From NCBI GenBank assembly GCA_000827325.1, contig KN832872.1, positions 2,776,096 to 2,840,095 on the forward strand: DNA of 64,000 bases, in the 5' to 3' direction. Source of the DNA: Oidiodendron maius Zn. Lineage: Eukaryota; Ascomycota; Leotiomycetes; Myxotrichaceae. Positions 23,949 through 34,191 of this stretch are shown here, piece by piece. The position numbers and the translations under genes were made by a program. The notes beneath the pieces are model-generated. The model was not told where the DNA came from. It did no database searches and saw only the letters and a program-made list of their open reading frames with translations. The stretch's first letter is position 1, and every line of letters begins with the position of its first letter.

Positions 23949-24983
23949 GATATCTGTGCTGCCGTACAGTAATCGAGTAGCAATGGAGTGAACTTTCCAG
24001 AACAATCAGTTCGAGAGCCTTTATATATATGAAATCTCCCCAGGAAATCCCGGAAAGCATACCGGCATCTTTAATCACATTACTCCTTGAAGCCGTTTCA
24101 TCCGTCGGAATGCTCGAATGGAGATCTCTCAGACAAATGGACACAATTTAGAGTGGGGCATTACTCATCGCATCATTATGTTATGGAAGCCCCTCGTGTC
24201 ATTCGGACTAAATAGGTCAGAGCGTGGTGGCTCTTCTCTGTTGAATGAAAGTCCAATCTAGATCATTAGTCATTGGTTGATGTGTCATTGGAAGCCCAAT
24301 TGATCCATTGTTTAGCCGATGATCCACCAAGACTCGCTATAGTCATTTTCGCGGGAGGAGCAATTTCATGATATTCTCCTATTATTGCCATCTAAGAGAT
24401 TAATCCGGATTTGGACGATGGTATCTTCCAGCACTGGTTTACAATTCCCTACCCACCTACTATAGGAGCTGGAAGAGTCGGTGGATGATTTTCTCTCGGC
24501 TCACGTGACTCGCAAAGTGCCACGCCTGGCATCTTCACCTTTGAAGAGGTCAGCATCCCTCTATTCTCAACTAACAAAACACACCCTGCTTTCACGTTCC
24601 CGCGCATGATAACCAGGTGCATTAATTGTGAAGTTCCTGAGTTGCATGACTTAGTCTCAAGAGTCGCCAACCCTGGTCCAGCGCCAGTTCAAGTTTCTCC
24701 TCCATCACAAGCCGACAACCTAGAAAATATTGCTGTGCCCTATATATTTTTCTAGTCTTTTAAAGCCTGGTACTTATATTTTAAAGTAGAATTATACAAA
24801 GACTTCTTTATTTTCTTTATAAGATTGGATTTAATTATTAGTTCAAAGTAATCAGATATCGAGATTTCGAAAATACGTCAGTGACGTCATAACGTGTTTA
24901 GTTACTGATACAAAAGATAAAGATCGCTCCGACCTCGATCGCCACTCTTAATGACATGAAGCTCTGCAGATAAAGTATCTACA
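23949..24983. promoter_or_regulatory. Divergent intergenic region: SSADH and alpha/beta hydrolase
   Basis: About 1 kb between two outward-facing start codons. It includes an AT-rich patch (24720-24870) and the TGACGTCA-like palindrome CAGTGACGTCAT at 24880-24891. That palindrome is the CRE/ATF-type site many bZIP proteins bind. No gene was seen. Confidence 0.45.
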
Positions 24984-26243
24984 ATGTGCAACGACTCTTC
25001 ACAGAACTCCACTACTTCTAATCAAGCCAAACCTCGCCCACAATGGCTCTTGCATGCCCAAGCAACCTGGTGGCGCAGTCTCATGGCCATAGGCATGTTT
25101 TTGCACCGACTGGCGCCTCCTAGGCCTCCAAACTACACTTTTCGACGGTCTATACCCAGCCACTTCTCTAGCCAGCCGGGATCCTTCTTTTTATACTTCT
25201 ATTGCCCTACGTCGTGGCGCCATCGCGACCCAGGCCAGAAGTACCCTACCGTCATCAACTTTCACGGCGGTGGTTTTACCATTGGTAATGCCTGTGACGA
25301 TGCTCGATGGTGTCATGCTGTCGTATCCCAAGTCGGGGCTGTCGTTGTAAGCGTCGATTACCGTCTCGCTCCCGAGAACCCCTTTCCCGTCGCCGTCAAA
25401 GATGGCGTAGAAGCAATGCTGTATCTGTCTGAGCACGAGGCCGAGCTCGGACTCGACGTCCATAACTTCGCCGTTTCGGGCTTCAGTGCCGGTGGGAACA
25501 TGGCATTTTCTGTTCCACTACGTCTGCAGGCCGAAGTACAAGCATCACAACGAGGTCCGGTTGCTGACACCAGCAGCGTATATAGTGGTCGCGAAGTCCT
25601 CGGAGAAGTAAAAGCCGCGACTATTAAAGCGATTGTGGCCTGGTACCCTAGCGTTGACTTCACGCGGCCACGGCCAGAGCGCGAAACAATCCCCACGCGC
25701 CCAGATTTGATGATGCCAAAGTTCTTCACGAACCTCTTTGACGCATCTTATCTCCAACCGCCAACGCTAGACTACACGTCCCCATACCTGTCGCCTGCTG
25801 TGGCGCCAGCGGAATTGTTGCGAGACCTGCCCGACATGATCATGATATATCCGTGCGAGTACGATGGGCTACGTGTAGAGGCGGCTGCGTTCTGCAAGAG
25901 GCTGAAGGAGGAGATTGGGAAGACAGTGAGGTTGAGGGAGGTGGAGGGGGTACCACACGCCTGGGATAAGAGCCCGAATCCTTATCGAACGCCAGTCAAA
26001 GTGAATGAATATTATCGCGATGCGTGCGATACGCTGAGGATTATATTTTGGGGGAGGGCCGAAGAAAACCGTGAAGTGGAGATCGTTGGGGAGCTGGAGG
26101 GGACGGAGGAATGTCACGACAGAAAGGGGCATGAGGTTGACGAGAGAGGGCTGGATGAGGAAGATACCGGAGATGGTGTGCAGATAATACCATCGAGTGG
26201 AAACAAGCTCTTACATCGAATTTTCAATGGAGAGGATGCTTAG
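24984..26243 (+). CDS. Alpha/beta hydrolase of the HSL (hydrolase-3) family
   Basis: A single exon of 419 residues. The oxyanion motif HGGG (FHGGGFTIG), the DYRLAPENPFP segment and the nucleophile elbow GFSAGG identify the hormone-sensitive-lipase type of carboxylesterase. The likely acid is the Asp in YPCEYDGLRVEA, and the likely His is in VPHAWDK. A hydrophobic/aromatic N-terminus without a clear cleavage site suggests membrane association or none. The C-terminal ~65 residues are charged (Glu/Asp-rich) and lie outside the family core. It should cleave esters or lactones of small substrates. It lies divergent from SSADH, but a link to GABA metabolism is not shown. Confidence 0.88.
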   Translation: MCNDSSQNSTTSNQAKPRPQWLLHAQATWWRSLMAIGMFLHRLAPPRPPNYTFRRSIPSHFSSQPGSFFLYFYCPTSWRHRDPGQKYPTVINFHGGGFTIGNACDDARWCHAVVSQVGAVVVSVDYRLAPENPFPVAVKDGVEAMLYLSEHEAELGLDVHNFAVSGFSAGGNMAFSVPLRLQAEVQASQRGPVADTSSVYSGREVLGEVKAATIKAIVAWYPSVDFTRPRPERETIPTRPDLMMPKFFTNLFDASYLQPPTLDYTSPYLSPAVAPAELLRDLPDMIMIYPCEYDGLRVEAAAFCKRLKEEIGKTVRLREVEGVPHAWDKSPNPYRTPVKVNEYYRDACDTLRIIFWGRAEENREVEIVGELEGTEECHDRKGHEVDERGLDEEDTGDGVQIIPSSGNKLLHRIFNGEDA

Positions 26244-26875
26244 ATGTTTCACCTCCTTGCGACAAACTCGACTCGTGTTTCGTCGTCTGACTGTGATCAA
26301 CATGCAGACTTCGTAAGTGAGAGTCAGTTTGACCTTGTCCGTTAATTGCCTCGCCTCACAGCCAGTTAGGCGTACCCGAATTTTGAACTGGTGTATCTCC
26401 CGAACTATTCATAGCATCATGCTTTGGTTTGGCTAAAATCTATATTAGGCAATAGCTATAGATAATGGAAAGCTATAGATAAAGGATCTTGAGCTGGTAT
26501 AAGGCTTCAAGCATATCTACACATGCGATACAGCTGCCTACTAGGCTGCCCACTGGTGCCTATAGGGTGACTAAGTGGGAGCCTATTTGGTGACTCAATT
26601 GAGTGTATAGTGTTGAGCATAAAAGGCTCTAGTTCTCCTGAATCTCTTCTTACTTTAGTTGTCTCTGCATCACTTAATATAACGCTGAGTTTCACCTTGA
26701 TTCCTGACTACAACCTGTGCACTATGTGACCTCAGTTCAAGAAAGGATAACCTAGTAGCTATTTATATATTAAGCCCCCTTTTAAGCTCTTATATTTTTC
26801 TTCTTCTTCTCTCTTTAGCTTAGTATTTATATTATAATATAATACTTCTTGCCTGTAACTCTATTATTAAGCTTA
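26244..26875. other. Non-coding DNA with transposon-like remains
   Basis: From about 26430 the DNA becomes AT-rich with short repeats (AGCTATAGATAA twice). At 26548-26605 GTGACTAAGTGGGAGCC and TGGTGACTCAATTGAG occur, resembling a decayed end of the neighbouring Tc1-like element, though this cannot be proved here. No host gene was seen. Confidence 0.35.
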
Positions 26876-27169
26876 CCTATGCCGCTTAAGGATCTTCTTA
26901 ACTGTTGTAGTCTTGCAAGAAAGCCTACAACTATTAATGACTTGCTAACATGTATCCTTTGGGTTAATTCGCATATGGCAGACAATAAGTCGTTTATCGG
27001 CATTAGCATAAGACTTCTTGTAAGGGGTTCGTGGTAGGGTGTGTCTGTTATCGCGTAACTTGTCTTGCCTGAGGGTGCAATTTACGGTACATCGGTCTAG
27101 TTTCAGGTCTCTCGCGATATCTGCAGGTTTAGGACCCTTAAAAGCTTGCCCTATAACTTGACCGCGCAT
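26876..27169 (-). mobile_element. Tc1/mariner transposase N-terminal fragment (relic)
   Basis: The minus-strand frame encodes a helix-turn-helix typical of fungal Tc1/mariner transposases: GQAFKGPKPADIARDLKL, then LPRTPYKKSYANADKRLIV and INPKDT. After an in-frame stop the same frame continues as a QVINSC...TTTVKKILKRH segment, the second HTH. The DDE catalytic part is absent, so this is a 5' remnant that cannot move by itself. Confidence 0.7.
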
Positions 27170-27315
27170 ATAAGGAGGGCACGCAAGTGGGATACCCTAA
27201 TACTAGAGGAGTTATATGTGTTTATCGGCGCTATTATATACATGGGGATACATAACGAGCCTGATATATCAATGTATTGGAATACAGATATAAATAAAGG
27301 GCCTTTACACTCACT
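27146..27315 (+). mobile_element. piggyBac-like (DDE_Tnp_1_7) transposase fragment
   Basis: The plus-strand frame HIRRARKW...ELYVFIGAIIYMGIHNEP followed by YWNTDINKGPLHS is the conserved opening of fungal piggyBac-like transposases. Only about 55 residues remain before similarity ends near 27315. It abuts the Tc1-like relic on the opposite strand, so one element probably inserted beside or into the other. Confidence 0.65.
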
Positions 27316-27489
27316 CTGTTCCAGCTCTGGAGAGACTGCAACCATGCATGGTCCACGTTCTAGGAAATGACTATGGATATTTTAGTGTATGAAGGATAAA
27401 TAAGTCTTGCTCTAATGGAAGATCACCACCGCTCTCTGCCGACGTGGGTTAAGCGTGTCAATAAGTGAGAGGCCTTCGGATCGGCCCAA

Positions 27490-28506
27490 TTAGAGGCGAC
27501 TCGCTATGCCTTCTCTTCCTCGCGGTTGCGGACCTAATTTCGCCCACAGCTCTAACAGTTCATCAGCAACGATTTCAGGAGTCTCCTTCATTATATAGTG
27601 ACCCGCGCCTTTTGCAATAATAGGGCCCTTTCTTTTTTCCGGCGAGGTAATCGTTACGAGCCTTTCATTGAATGCCTGCCATGCTGGATCGAAATACGTT
27701 TTTGTCATAATGCCGGGTAATTTTATCAACTTCTCAACCTGTGCTGGGAAAACTGCAGGGTCATGGCCAACAACTGTGACGAAAGGACCATTTGTCCCTC
27801 TATTCCCTACCAGTTTGGGCTCATCAGCTCGAGCCAGTGGGTCGGGCAGTGTTCCTCTCCAAAGCCCTTCTCGGCTCGCCGCTTGCGATCCATATAGCTG
27901 CAATATTATCTTTCTCGATTGACGACACATGTCTCTCGTAATTCCCATTTTTAATAAGCCATGCTCATCAAATCGTTCGGAGTCAGGGTCCGGGAAGAAG
28001 TTATCAATGTCGTCATTTGTCGGGATCGAATCGAGGAGTAATAACGCATCAACAGTGCCTGGGTAGGCCATTGCATAGAGCCTCGCGATTGCGCAACCAG
28101 CTGAATTTGCTACGAGAATCAGTCTCAATTCTCCAAATTGCACATTGGTGATGCCGAGATACGTTGCTGTGAAGGTGAGAAGTAGCTCATTGAGATCCTG
28201 AACAGCATCCCGTAAGTCCCGACCATGGTCTTTCGGCCGTCCCAGAGTATCCGCGTTGCGATCAGTAGTGGTGCCTTGCCCAGGCCTGTCGAATAGCAGG
28301 ATCGGAGGGAGACCTTTGATACCGTAGCGCTTCTGCAGGGTCTTGACCAAGGGATACCAGAGTGCTTGCGGGGCGTCGATACCGTTGAGAAATACCGTGA
28401 GAGTACTAGGAACAGATGGATTGCCAGGTGCCGCACCTAGAAAACTGCAGCTCAGATGGACGGTGGTGTTCCTTGTTCCCTTGACCGGTATATGAACTTT
28501 ATCCAT
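27490..28506 (-). CDS. Alpha/beta hydrolase fold-1 protein
   Basis: A single exon of 338 residues. VFLNGIDAP near the start is the first strand and turn, FDRPGQGTTTDR is the DRPGxG loop, and VANSAGCAIARLYA is the nucleophile elbow (Ser in N-S-A-G), followed by LLLLDSIP. The catalytic His is in GAGHYIMKETPE. The likely acid lies in the intervening cap region, where VVGHDPAVF is a candidate. There is no signal peptide. The substrate is unknown; fungal relatives include hydrolases and epoxide-hydrolase-like proteins. A rather G+C-rich coding sequence contrasts with the AT-rich transposon debris to its left. Confidence 0.85.
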   Translation of the reverse strand: MDKVHIPVKGTRNTTVHLSCSFLGAAPGNPSVPSTLTVFLNGIDAPQALWYPLVKTLQKRYGIKGLPPILLFDRPGQGTTTDRNADTLGRPKDHGRDLRDAVQDLNELLLTFTATYLGITNVQFGELRLILVANSAGCAIARLYAMAYPGTVDALLLLDSIPTNDDIDNFFPDPDSERFDEHGLLKMGITRDMCRQSRKIILQLYGSQAASREGLWRGTLPDPLARADEPKLVGNRGTNGPFVTVVGHDPAVFPAQVEKLIKLPGIMTKTYFDPAWQAFNERLVTITSPEKRKGPIIAKGAGHYIMKETPEIVADELLELWAKLGPQPRGREGIASRL

Positions 28507-28850
28507 CTCTTACTAGGAGAAGGGCGGGTAGAAATGAGTCCTAATTCATAAACTGACGGGTGATCACAGAAGAGATGATTTGATTAACATCAATCTCAAA
28601 ACAAGCACCAGAGTGAATGAGCGTCTAGATACCTACACGTATAGGAGGGGGCTAGCCGTAAAGGGATACGCTATTTATATTCGCACCTGTCAACCTATGA
28701 ATACGCAGGTGTACGTGTGCTATCTAGGGCTACAGTGAAAATATTAAAAGAGGCAAGAGAGACTAGTCCTGACCTGGTAAATCACGCGACTATGTATTGA
28801 CAGCACCATGTCCGGCCGAAAAGGGTAATTGATATGCAGTGGTACAAATT
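28507..28850. other. Upstream region of the alpha/beta hydrolase
   Basis: Probable promoter of the minus-strand hydrolase. No other feature was seen. Confidence 0.35.
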
Positions 28851-29395
28851 TTAGTTATCTCTTGTGGTGCGAATGCAACACGAACCAGCCGTCTTCGTAC
28901 AGAGATGTGGTCCGGGTACATCAAGACCCACCCCGCGAGCCACTTTGCTAAACGTCCACTTATTATGCAGCCAATATAAAATATCAAATCTGGGCGCGAA
29001 GAGTCTATTAAATACCTTCTTGTCGCCGCACTCTGCTAGATAGAAGATTTCCTCGTGAAGTGGAATAATAAGATCAATGTTGCTTTTCCGAATTACTTCC
29101 TTCACTGTCTGGATATAACCCCGTGCGTCCACGCTCGGTGCTGGCGAGTAATACGAATTCTTGACAATAATACTGAACTTGCATATGTGGTATTTCATAG
29201 GGTCAACGACAAAACAGGATAACCTGCGATGTGAAGCTGTCGCACCAGGTCTAGAGTCACGGTGAAGGTGCCATTAATGGGAAGGACATTTAGAGGCTGC
29301 GACAAGGCTTGATGCTTATTCTTCTTGCTTGAATAGCACGGCAGGCAGTGGGACATCTTGGTGTCTTGTGTAGCGTTGTCGCGATGAACGGGCAA
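28851..29395 (-). pseudogene. Truncated ATP-grasp-type protein gene (N-terminal stub)
   Basis: Two overlapping minus-strand frames read as consecutive parts of one fungal ATP-grasp family protein. The first has LPINGTFTVTLDLVRQLHIAGYPVLSLT. The second has DLIIPLHEEIFYLAECG, then NRLFAPRFDILYWLHNKWTFSKVARGVGLDVP. They meet at 29195-29198 with a one-base frame change (P-V-L-S-L-T ... D-P-M-K-Y), so the frame is broken there. Similarity stops shortly after GLDVP, and the ATP-binding core and C-terminus are missing. The recognition rests on remembered family phrases (IPLHEEIF, LHNKW). Confidence 0.55.
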
Positions 29396-30298
29396 GCTTA
29401 ATCATACTAGAGTCTATGCCCTGCGCCAAGCTGCGGTATTCGGCGCGACACGATCGCGAGGCATGGGCTTCCGTCATGGAATCCAAATTACGAAGGGAGG
29501 AGGCAAACAGAAGTTACTATGGGTGCGAGTGAAATGGTATCACCGCGTACCACCTCCCTAAAGTAAATTGAGGCATGTAAGCAAGAGTTGTATTTTGTAT
29601 GCATTACGCGGTCTTAATTTACCTGATACTGATAAAGCCCTCCCAGGCATGTCGATATAAAAGCAGAAATCCACGCCATGTATCGGTTTTAAGCAGCCAA
29701 TACTGTTACTGATTTTGAAGCGCCATGAATCAAAATAGCATGTTGGAGGCCAACACACGCTACTGCGGGCCGTATTATCAGCTATGGTTTTCCAACATCA
29801 CCACCATATTTAGCTTGCTGACAATCTCGACAGGATAGATCATTCACCTGCACTGCCATGGCATTTCTTCGGCTTTGAAGAAAGACAATGCGCTTCTTAT
29901 GCCTCCATGGAAAGGGAACGAATAGTGAGGTAGGTAGGCTGCATCATTACATCCTGTCAACTACACTGAATATACTCTTCTTTGGCGGGCTGTTTTGATT
30001 TCTGTCACGTATACTGACTATGTTGGCAAAACAGATATTCAAAATGCAAACTAAGAGGAAAGATATTGCGACCTTCACAGAAAGAAACTGATAGTTGTGT
30101 TATGTGATTATCTGTCAAGTTCCTTATTGAAGAAGAGCATGGCCCATAACAATCTGCATATTCCAATCTCTGTCCAATCTCTGTCCAATCTCGACTTGAT
30201 ATTCCTAGATATGACACTTGATAATACCCATTCCTAAGAAAATGATTGATATTCTTCCCATCAGCTTTCTCAGTGGTGTGAAAAGCAATGACTGACCA
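29396..30298. other. Intergenic, no gene seen
   Basis: Short frames only, none protein-like. The direct repeat TCTGTCCAATC occurs twice around 30170-30190. Near 30299 this is the 3' flank of the dynamin gene. Confidence 0.4.
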
Positions 30299-32598
30299 CT
30301 AGGTTTTGAGGATCTTTAAGGCGTTAGACAAATCTTCGATCTTCTTTACAAGTTTCGAACGACGCTTCTTGGCAGATTTGGTCTCGCCGACGATTAGCTC
30401 GAGCTGCTCGGATTCCAGGTTGATAACCCAGTCCTGAGTGAAAACTTTCATGGGACTAGAAGGGCCATGCAATAGGCAATAGTCAACAGCGAGTTGGAAG
30501 ACATTGTCAATGAACCGGTCAAGCGCTAGGTAGTAGTAAGCATGAAGAATGTCATGAATCTCTTCTTGCAACTGCTCCACATTGCTCTTGCCTTCGGCGG
30601 CTTTGGCAATGTCGTCCAAATTAACCATAAATTGAAGCTCTCCGTACTGCCTGCCGTCCTTTCTAGCCTTAGGACGCAGTAACTCAGTGACTCTGTAGCC
30701 CCGAGCTTTCGAGAGCTCTTCGGCAAACCGTCGGTTGAGAGTATAAGGCTGTTTGCGCTGTTCGACTTCGATCAATAGGCTCGCTTGGGCCATTGCCATC
30801 TTGTAGCGTTCCAGTAGGCTCTCGAGAATTGCGGACCACAACTGTCTGCGGGCCTGCTCTTCCGGGCAGACGGAACGAAGTGCGGCAGCGATGAAGCGAT
30901 GAATGGTGACGATGACTCTGCTCATATAGATCTTGGTCATGTCGCCCCACTTGCGTGACTGCTCTGCAAAAGCCATAGAAACTAAGTTTGCGTTGAACGT
31001 GCCAAGGTCCAGGCCTCTAGATTGCAAGTAGACGTCATTAATCCATGCAGCAAAATCGTCGCGCGGCACTGGTGTCCTATGCGGAGGGAGAGGGGCAATG
31101 ATGTCGCCGAGTTCAGCAAGCTCCCCCGGCGCAACATCATCCACTCTTGCCTTTTGCAGTAGCGCTCGCAGGTTATCTATCATCAACACGACTGGAGTTT
31201 CTTCACAATCGTAATCATCAGGTATCGCAACTGCCACAGACGATACAGACAGGTTAATATTCTCGAAGTTTCGTGAATGGGCACCCTGTTGAAAATCGTC
31301 ACTGAAAACATTAGTAATGTTTACCACGTTGGTGATGAGACGAAGCTCGTCTTGGCCAAAAACTGGGTCTGCGTTATAATCGGCGGCTAATGCTGCCCTA
31401 GCACGATCCTGGAAAGTCTCAGCAATGCGACTAAGAAAGCTGCGTTGCTCGCGCTCATCCTGGCGAGGCGGTCCAAGGCTGTTTAGTTCTCTCTTGCATT
31501 CTTTTATTTGATTGCTGACATCCTGGAGCAATTTAGGAAACTCGCGTCGGGTAATCTCGACCAAGAGCGATCTGAGCTGCTCTTTGAGGGCTGGGATACC
31601 CACACGATCCCGTGGAAGGTCAACCCATGGCTCCTTTCGGAATATCTGATCTAGGTCTGACTGCTCCTTTGAGCCGCTAAACGCTCCACGATTGCGGACA
31701 AGGAAGTAGCCAAGAGCGAGAGGCCGTTTCTTGCCCTGAACAAGGTCGCAGACGGCAGCCTGCGCACTAGGTTCAAGTACTAAGTCGGGCTTGGTAAGCA
31801 CACCGAGGGTACGCTCACCACTCTGGTCGTAATCATCCGCAAGCTCTAAGATCTCTTGTGTGGCAATATCGACATTACTCGGCAGCACTGCTAAGATAAT
31901 GGTGCGATCGTCCCTAATATATCTCTTGACCAGGTCCTTCACCATGACCATGTCATCTTTAGTAGTTCCTTGCGTAGTGGTGCGAAAAATTCCTGGAACA
32001 TCAATGATGGTGAGATAGTCCTCGTTAGGCCCCTGCACCTCGATCTTAAGAACGTCTTCACTAAACACGGCGCCGTTCCCAGTTGAGATATCGACGCGCA
32101 AACCCATTCTTTCATTGGCCTGATCTTTCTTGAGCTGTCTGAGTTGATCAGAGATATTCAAGTCTCACTAACCTTCTTCAAGATGTCTACAAACTGCTCC
32201 CGAAATTCCAAACCTGAAGACATGTGCATGTGGAATGCCTCGACATGCTTCCGATGCTCCTCTGACGCATGTGGGCCAGGATTAATGCGTATATCAACAC
32301 GGTCATCGCTATTGCGTCGAGATGTGATCTGCGTTGCATGACGAGTGCAAAGGCTTTGGTCTTTAGGAAATGGAATTCCGCTCAGGCTTTCCAGTAAGGA
32401 GGATTTGCCAGAGCTTTGATCTCCGACCACAACAAGCTATTTTACGAGTGAGCTTATGTGGAATCATCCTAATTATCGGTCTTCTGATCTTACTTGAGGG
32501 AGAGGCACATGTTGGCCGATATTCAAGTCCCGGAGCCTGTCGACCTTTTCAAGCAATGCCGGGTTTGATAAGATGACAATATCCCGGCTGACGGTCAT
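30299..32598 (-). CDS. Dynamin-family large GTPase (Mx/DRP-like)
   Basis: Three exons (32598-32494, 32436-32173, 32128-30299) give 732 residues. The GTPase domain has all G motifs: P-loop GDQSSGKSS (~40-48), the switch-I Thr in LCTRHATQI, DVPG (~166) and TKPD (~234). A dynamin middle/stalk region follows. The C-terminal part (EEIHDILHAYYYLALDRFIDNVF to the end) resembles the GTPase effector domain. There is no PH or proline-rich domain, as in Mx and short fungal dynamins. These proteins oligomerise on membranes and remodel them. The start MTVSRDIVIL is chosen because family proteins begin close to SNPALLEKVDRLRDLN; an upstream ATG at 32730 is in frame but adds an atypical leader. Intron 2 is only 44 bp. 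Confidence 0.9.
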
Positions 32599-33506
32599 TT
32601 TTTGAACTGATGGGCAGAATATTCGATATTTATCGAAAGGAGGATAAGACAGGGTCTTGACTTGTTGAGGAAACCAATGCTTAAATGGAAGAAGATTGTG
32701 GGGATTTTTGAATCCATCGTCAAGGTCCATCCATCCCTTTTATAAGTAAAGGAGTCATTCCTTCTGCTAACAGTTTCGATAAGAGGCGATGAACCAGCAG
32801 CTGCGTCTCGGCGTTGGTGTAGGGCTTGGCTCACAATTGGCTCTTTTTGAGGCCCTCAATATCCTAAAGAGTATCACTAGCCTGCTAGATGCATGGTTGT
32901 GTAGCATTTCTGTCCATAAGAGCGATAAATTCCAGCAAAAGTGAAATAACCAATGCAGATTGGTCCGGATGCGGGAAATCGAGCGCAATTCTGATCTCTG
33001 ATATCATCTGCGTTGGCTCGGTGTGAGGCATGCATGTGTACTTCTCCCCTGTTGGCCAGTTTTGAGGCTCGTACGGGAAAATGTTCTTATTCTGTGGTTG
33101 GGTTGATGCGAGGCATGTATTGCCACTTCACCTCCCCCATTGGCCAGTTTTGAGGCTGCTTCTGCGCTAAGCCTTGCACCTCAGCAGATTGCCATAGTGA
33201 TTGGCCAACCACACGGGCACAGCCTCATCGAATATGCAAGAATCGGGCAGTCTCTTTGTGTAGACTTGAGTTGGTTTAGCCTGACAAAGGAGTTATGAAG
33301 AGAACGGTGAATATAAAGTCGGTGGTGTCTCACTAAGAAAAGTGTTCTGAAGCAACCTCCCTCGCCTCAATCTCATACACTTGATCTCTCATAAACAGTC
33401 CTGGGCGTAGCTACTTTGTGAAGTGGCCCAGGACTGCATAGTTCTCAACTCTATACCTTTAAACAACTGGAGCCGAGTCTCCCGTGCACAAAGCAGGAGG
33501 CTCGTA
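32599..33506. other. Upstream region of the dynamin gene and of the C2H2 frame
   Basis: Two partly similar stretches (33040-33070 and 33130-33170) share the phrase TTGGCCAGTTTTGAGGCT with nearby GTTGATGCGAGGCATG/GTGTGAGGCATGCATG, which indicates a local diverged duplication. A hairpin lies at 33396-33436. No gene with a clear start was seen. Confidence 0.4.
33396..33436. repeat. Inverted repeat with 11-bp perfect arms
   Basis: CAGTCCTGGGC (33396-33406) and GCCCAGGACTG (33426-33436) are perfect complements with a 19-base loop. They sit just before the C2H2 reading frame. Confidence 0.75.
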
Positions 33507-33516
33507 ACGCCTAACC

Positions 33517-34191
33517 TTGTCAGGCAACGAGCCGCGTGTTTGCAGAGCTTTAAATCTAGACGTTTCCAATCACCGTTCGGACGACTACGATCCTTCAGCA
33601 CCCTCGTCAGAGGACTCCGACTATTTCTACTATAGTGGGTGTGTGAGCGACGACGCGCGCGAGCCTTGGGGTGTGCGCGAAAGTTCCCCACCACTCGCGA
33701 CTTTCTCGTTTATATCGGAGACCGAGAGTGCCGACAGTGTCCATTCAGGACTAGGAGTGTCTTTTAGTGCTCAGCAAGTCAATTTATCGAGTTACAACTG
33801 GTTTGACGCCCACAATCTCCCTCACTCTCCTGTACCAGATTCTGCCCATCCTTGGGATGAAACCCACCAGCAGTCTTACGACTCAACCTTGGTCGAAACA
33901 ACAGCAGAAATCCAGCAGCCGTCCTGCGACTCGACCTCGGTCAAAGTTACGGCGGGTTCTCAAGACGATTGCACCTCTCGCCACCGTTGTGATATCTGCG
34001 ACAAGAGCTTCGCTGGCAACAACGGCTTAAAGCGTCACGTCGAAACCATTCATGAATATGGCCAGGTCTACTGGGTTTGTACTGTCAGGAGTTGTGGCAA
34101 ATATGATAGACCAGTCTTTAGGAAGGATAATTTCAGGCGGCACTGCAAGAAGAAACACCCTTTGGTGAATCTCAAACAGTTTGGTCTTTGA
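33517..34191 (+). CDS. C2H2 zinc-finger protein, 5' end unresolved
   Basis: The open frame ends with two fingers. CDICDKSFAGNNGLKRHVETIH is a regular C2H2 finger; the second (CTVRSC ... FRKDNFRRHCKKKH) has a longer, atypical spacing. The N-terminal ~150 residues are Ser/Asp/Glu-rich, like an activation region. The in-frame stop at 33505-33507 is followed by no ATG anywhere in the frame. The true start must therefore come from a spliced upstream exon (CTTGTCAG at 33516-33523 could be an acceptor), or the gene has lost its 5' end. The coordinates given are the coding frame only. It is probably a DNA-binding protein with unknown targets. Confidence 0.55.
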   Translation: MSGNEPRVCRALNLDVSNHRSDDYDPSAPSSEDSDYFYYSGCVSDDAREPWGVRESSPPLATFSFISETESADSVHSGLGVSFSAQQVNLSSYNWFDAHNLPHSPVPDSAHPWDETHQQSYDSTLVETTAEIQQPSCDSTSVKVTAGSQDDCTSRHRCDICDKSFAGNNGLKRHVETIHEYGQVYWVCTVRSCGKYDRPVFRKDNFRRHCKKKHPLVNLKQFGL

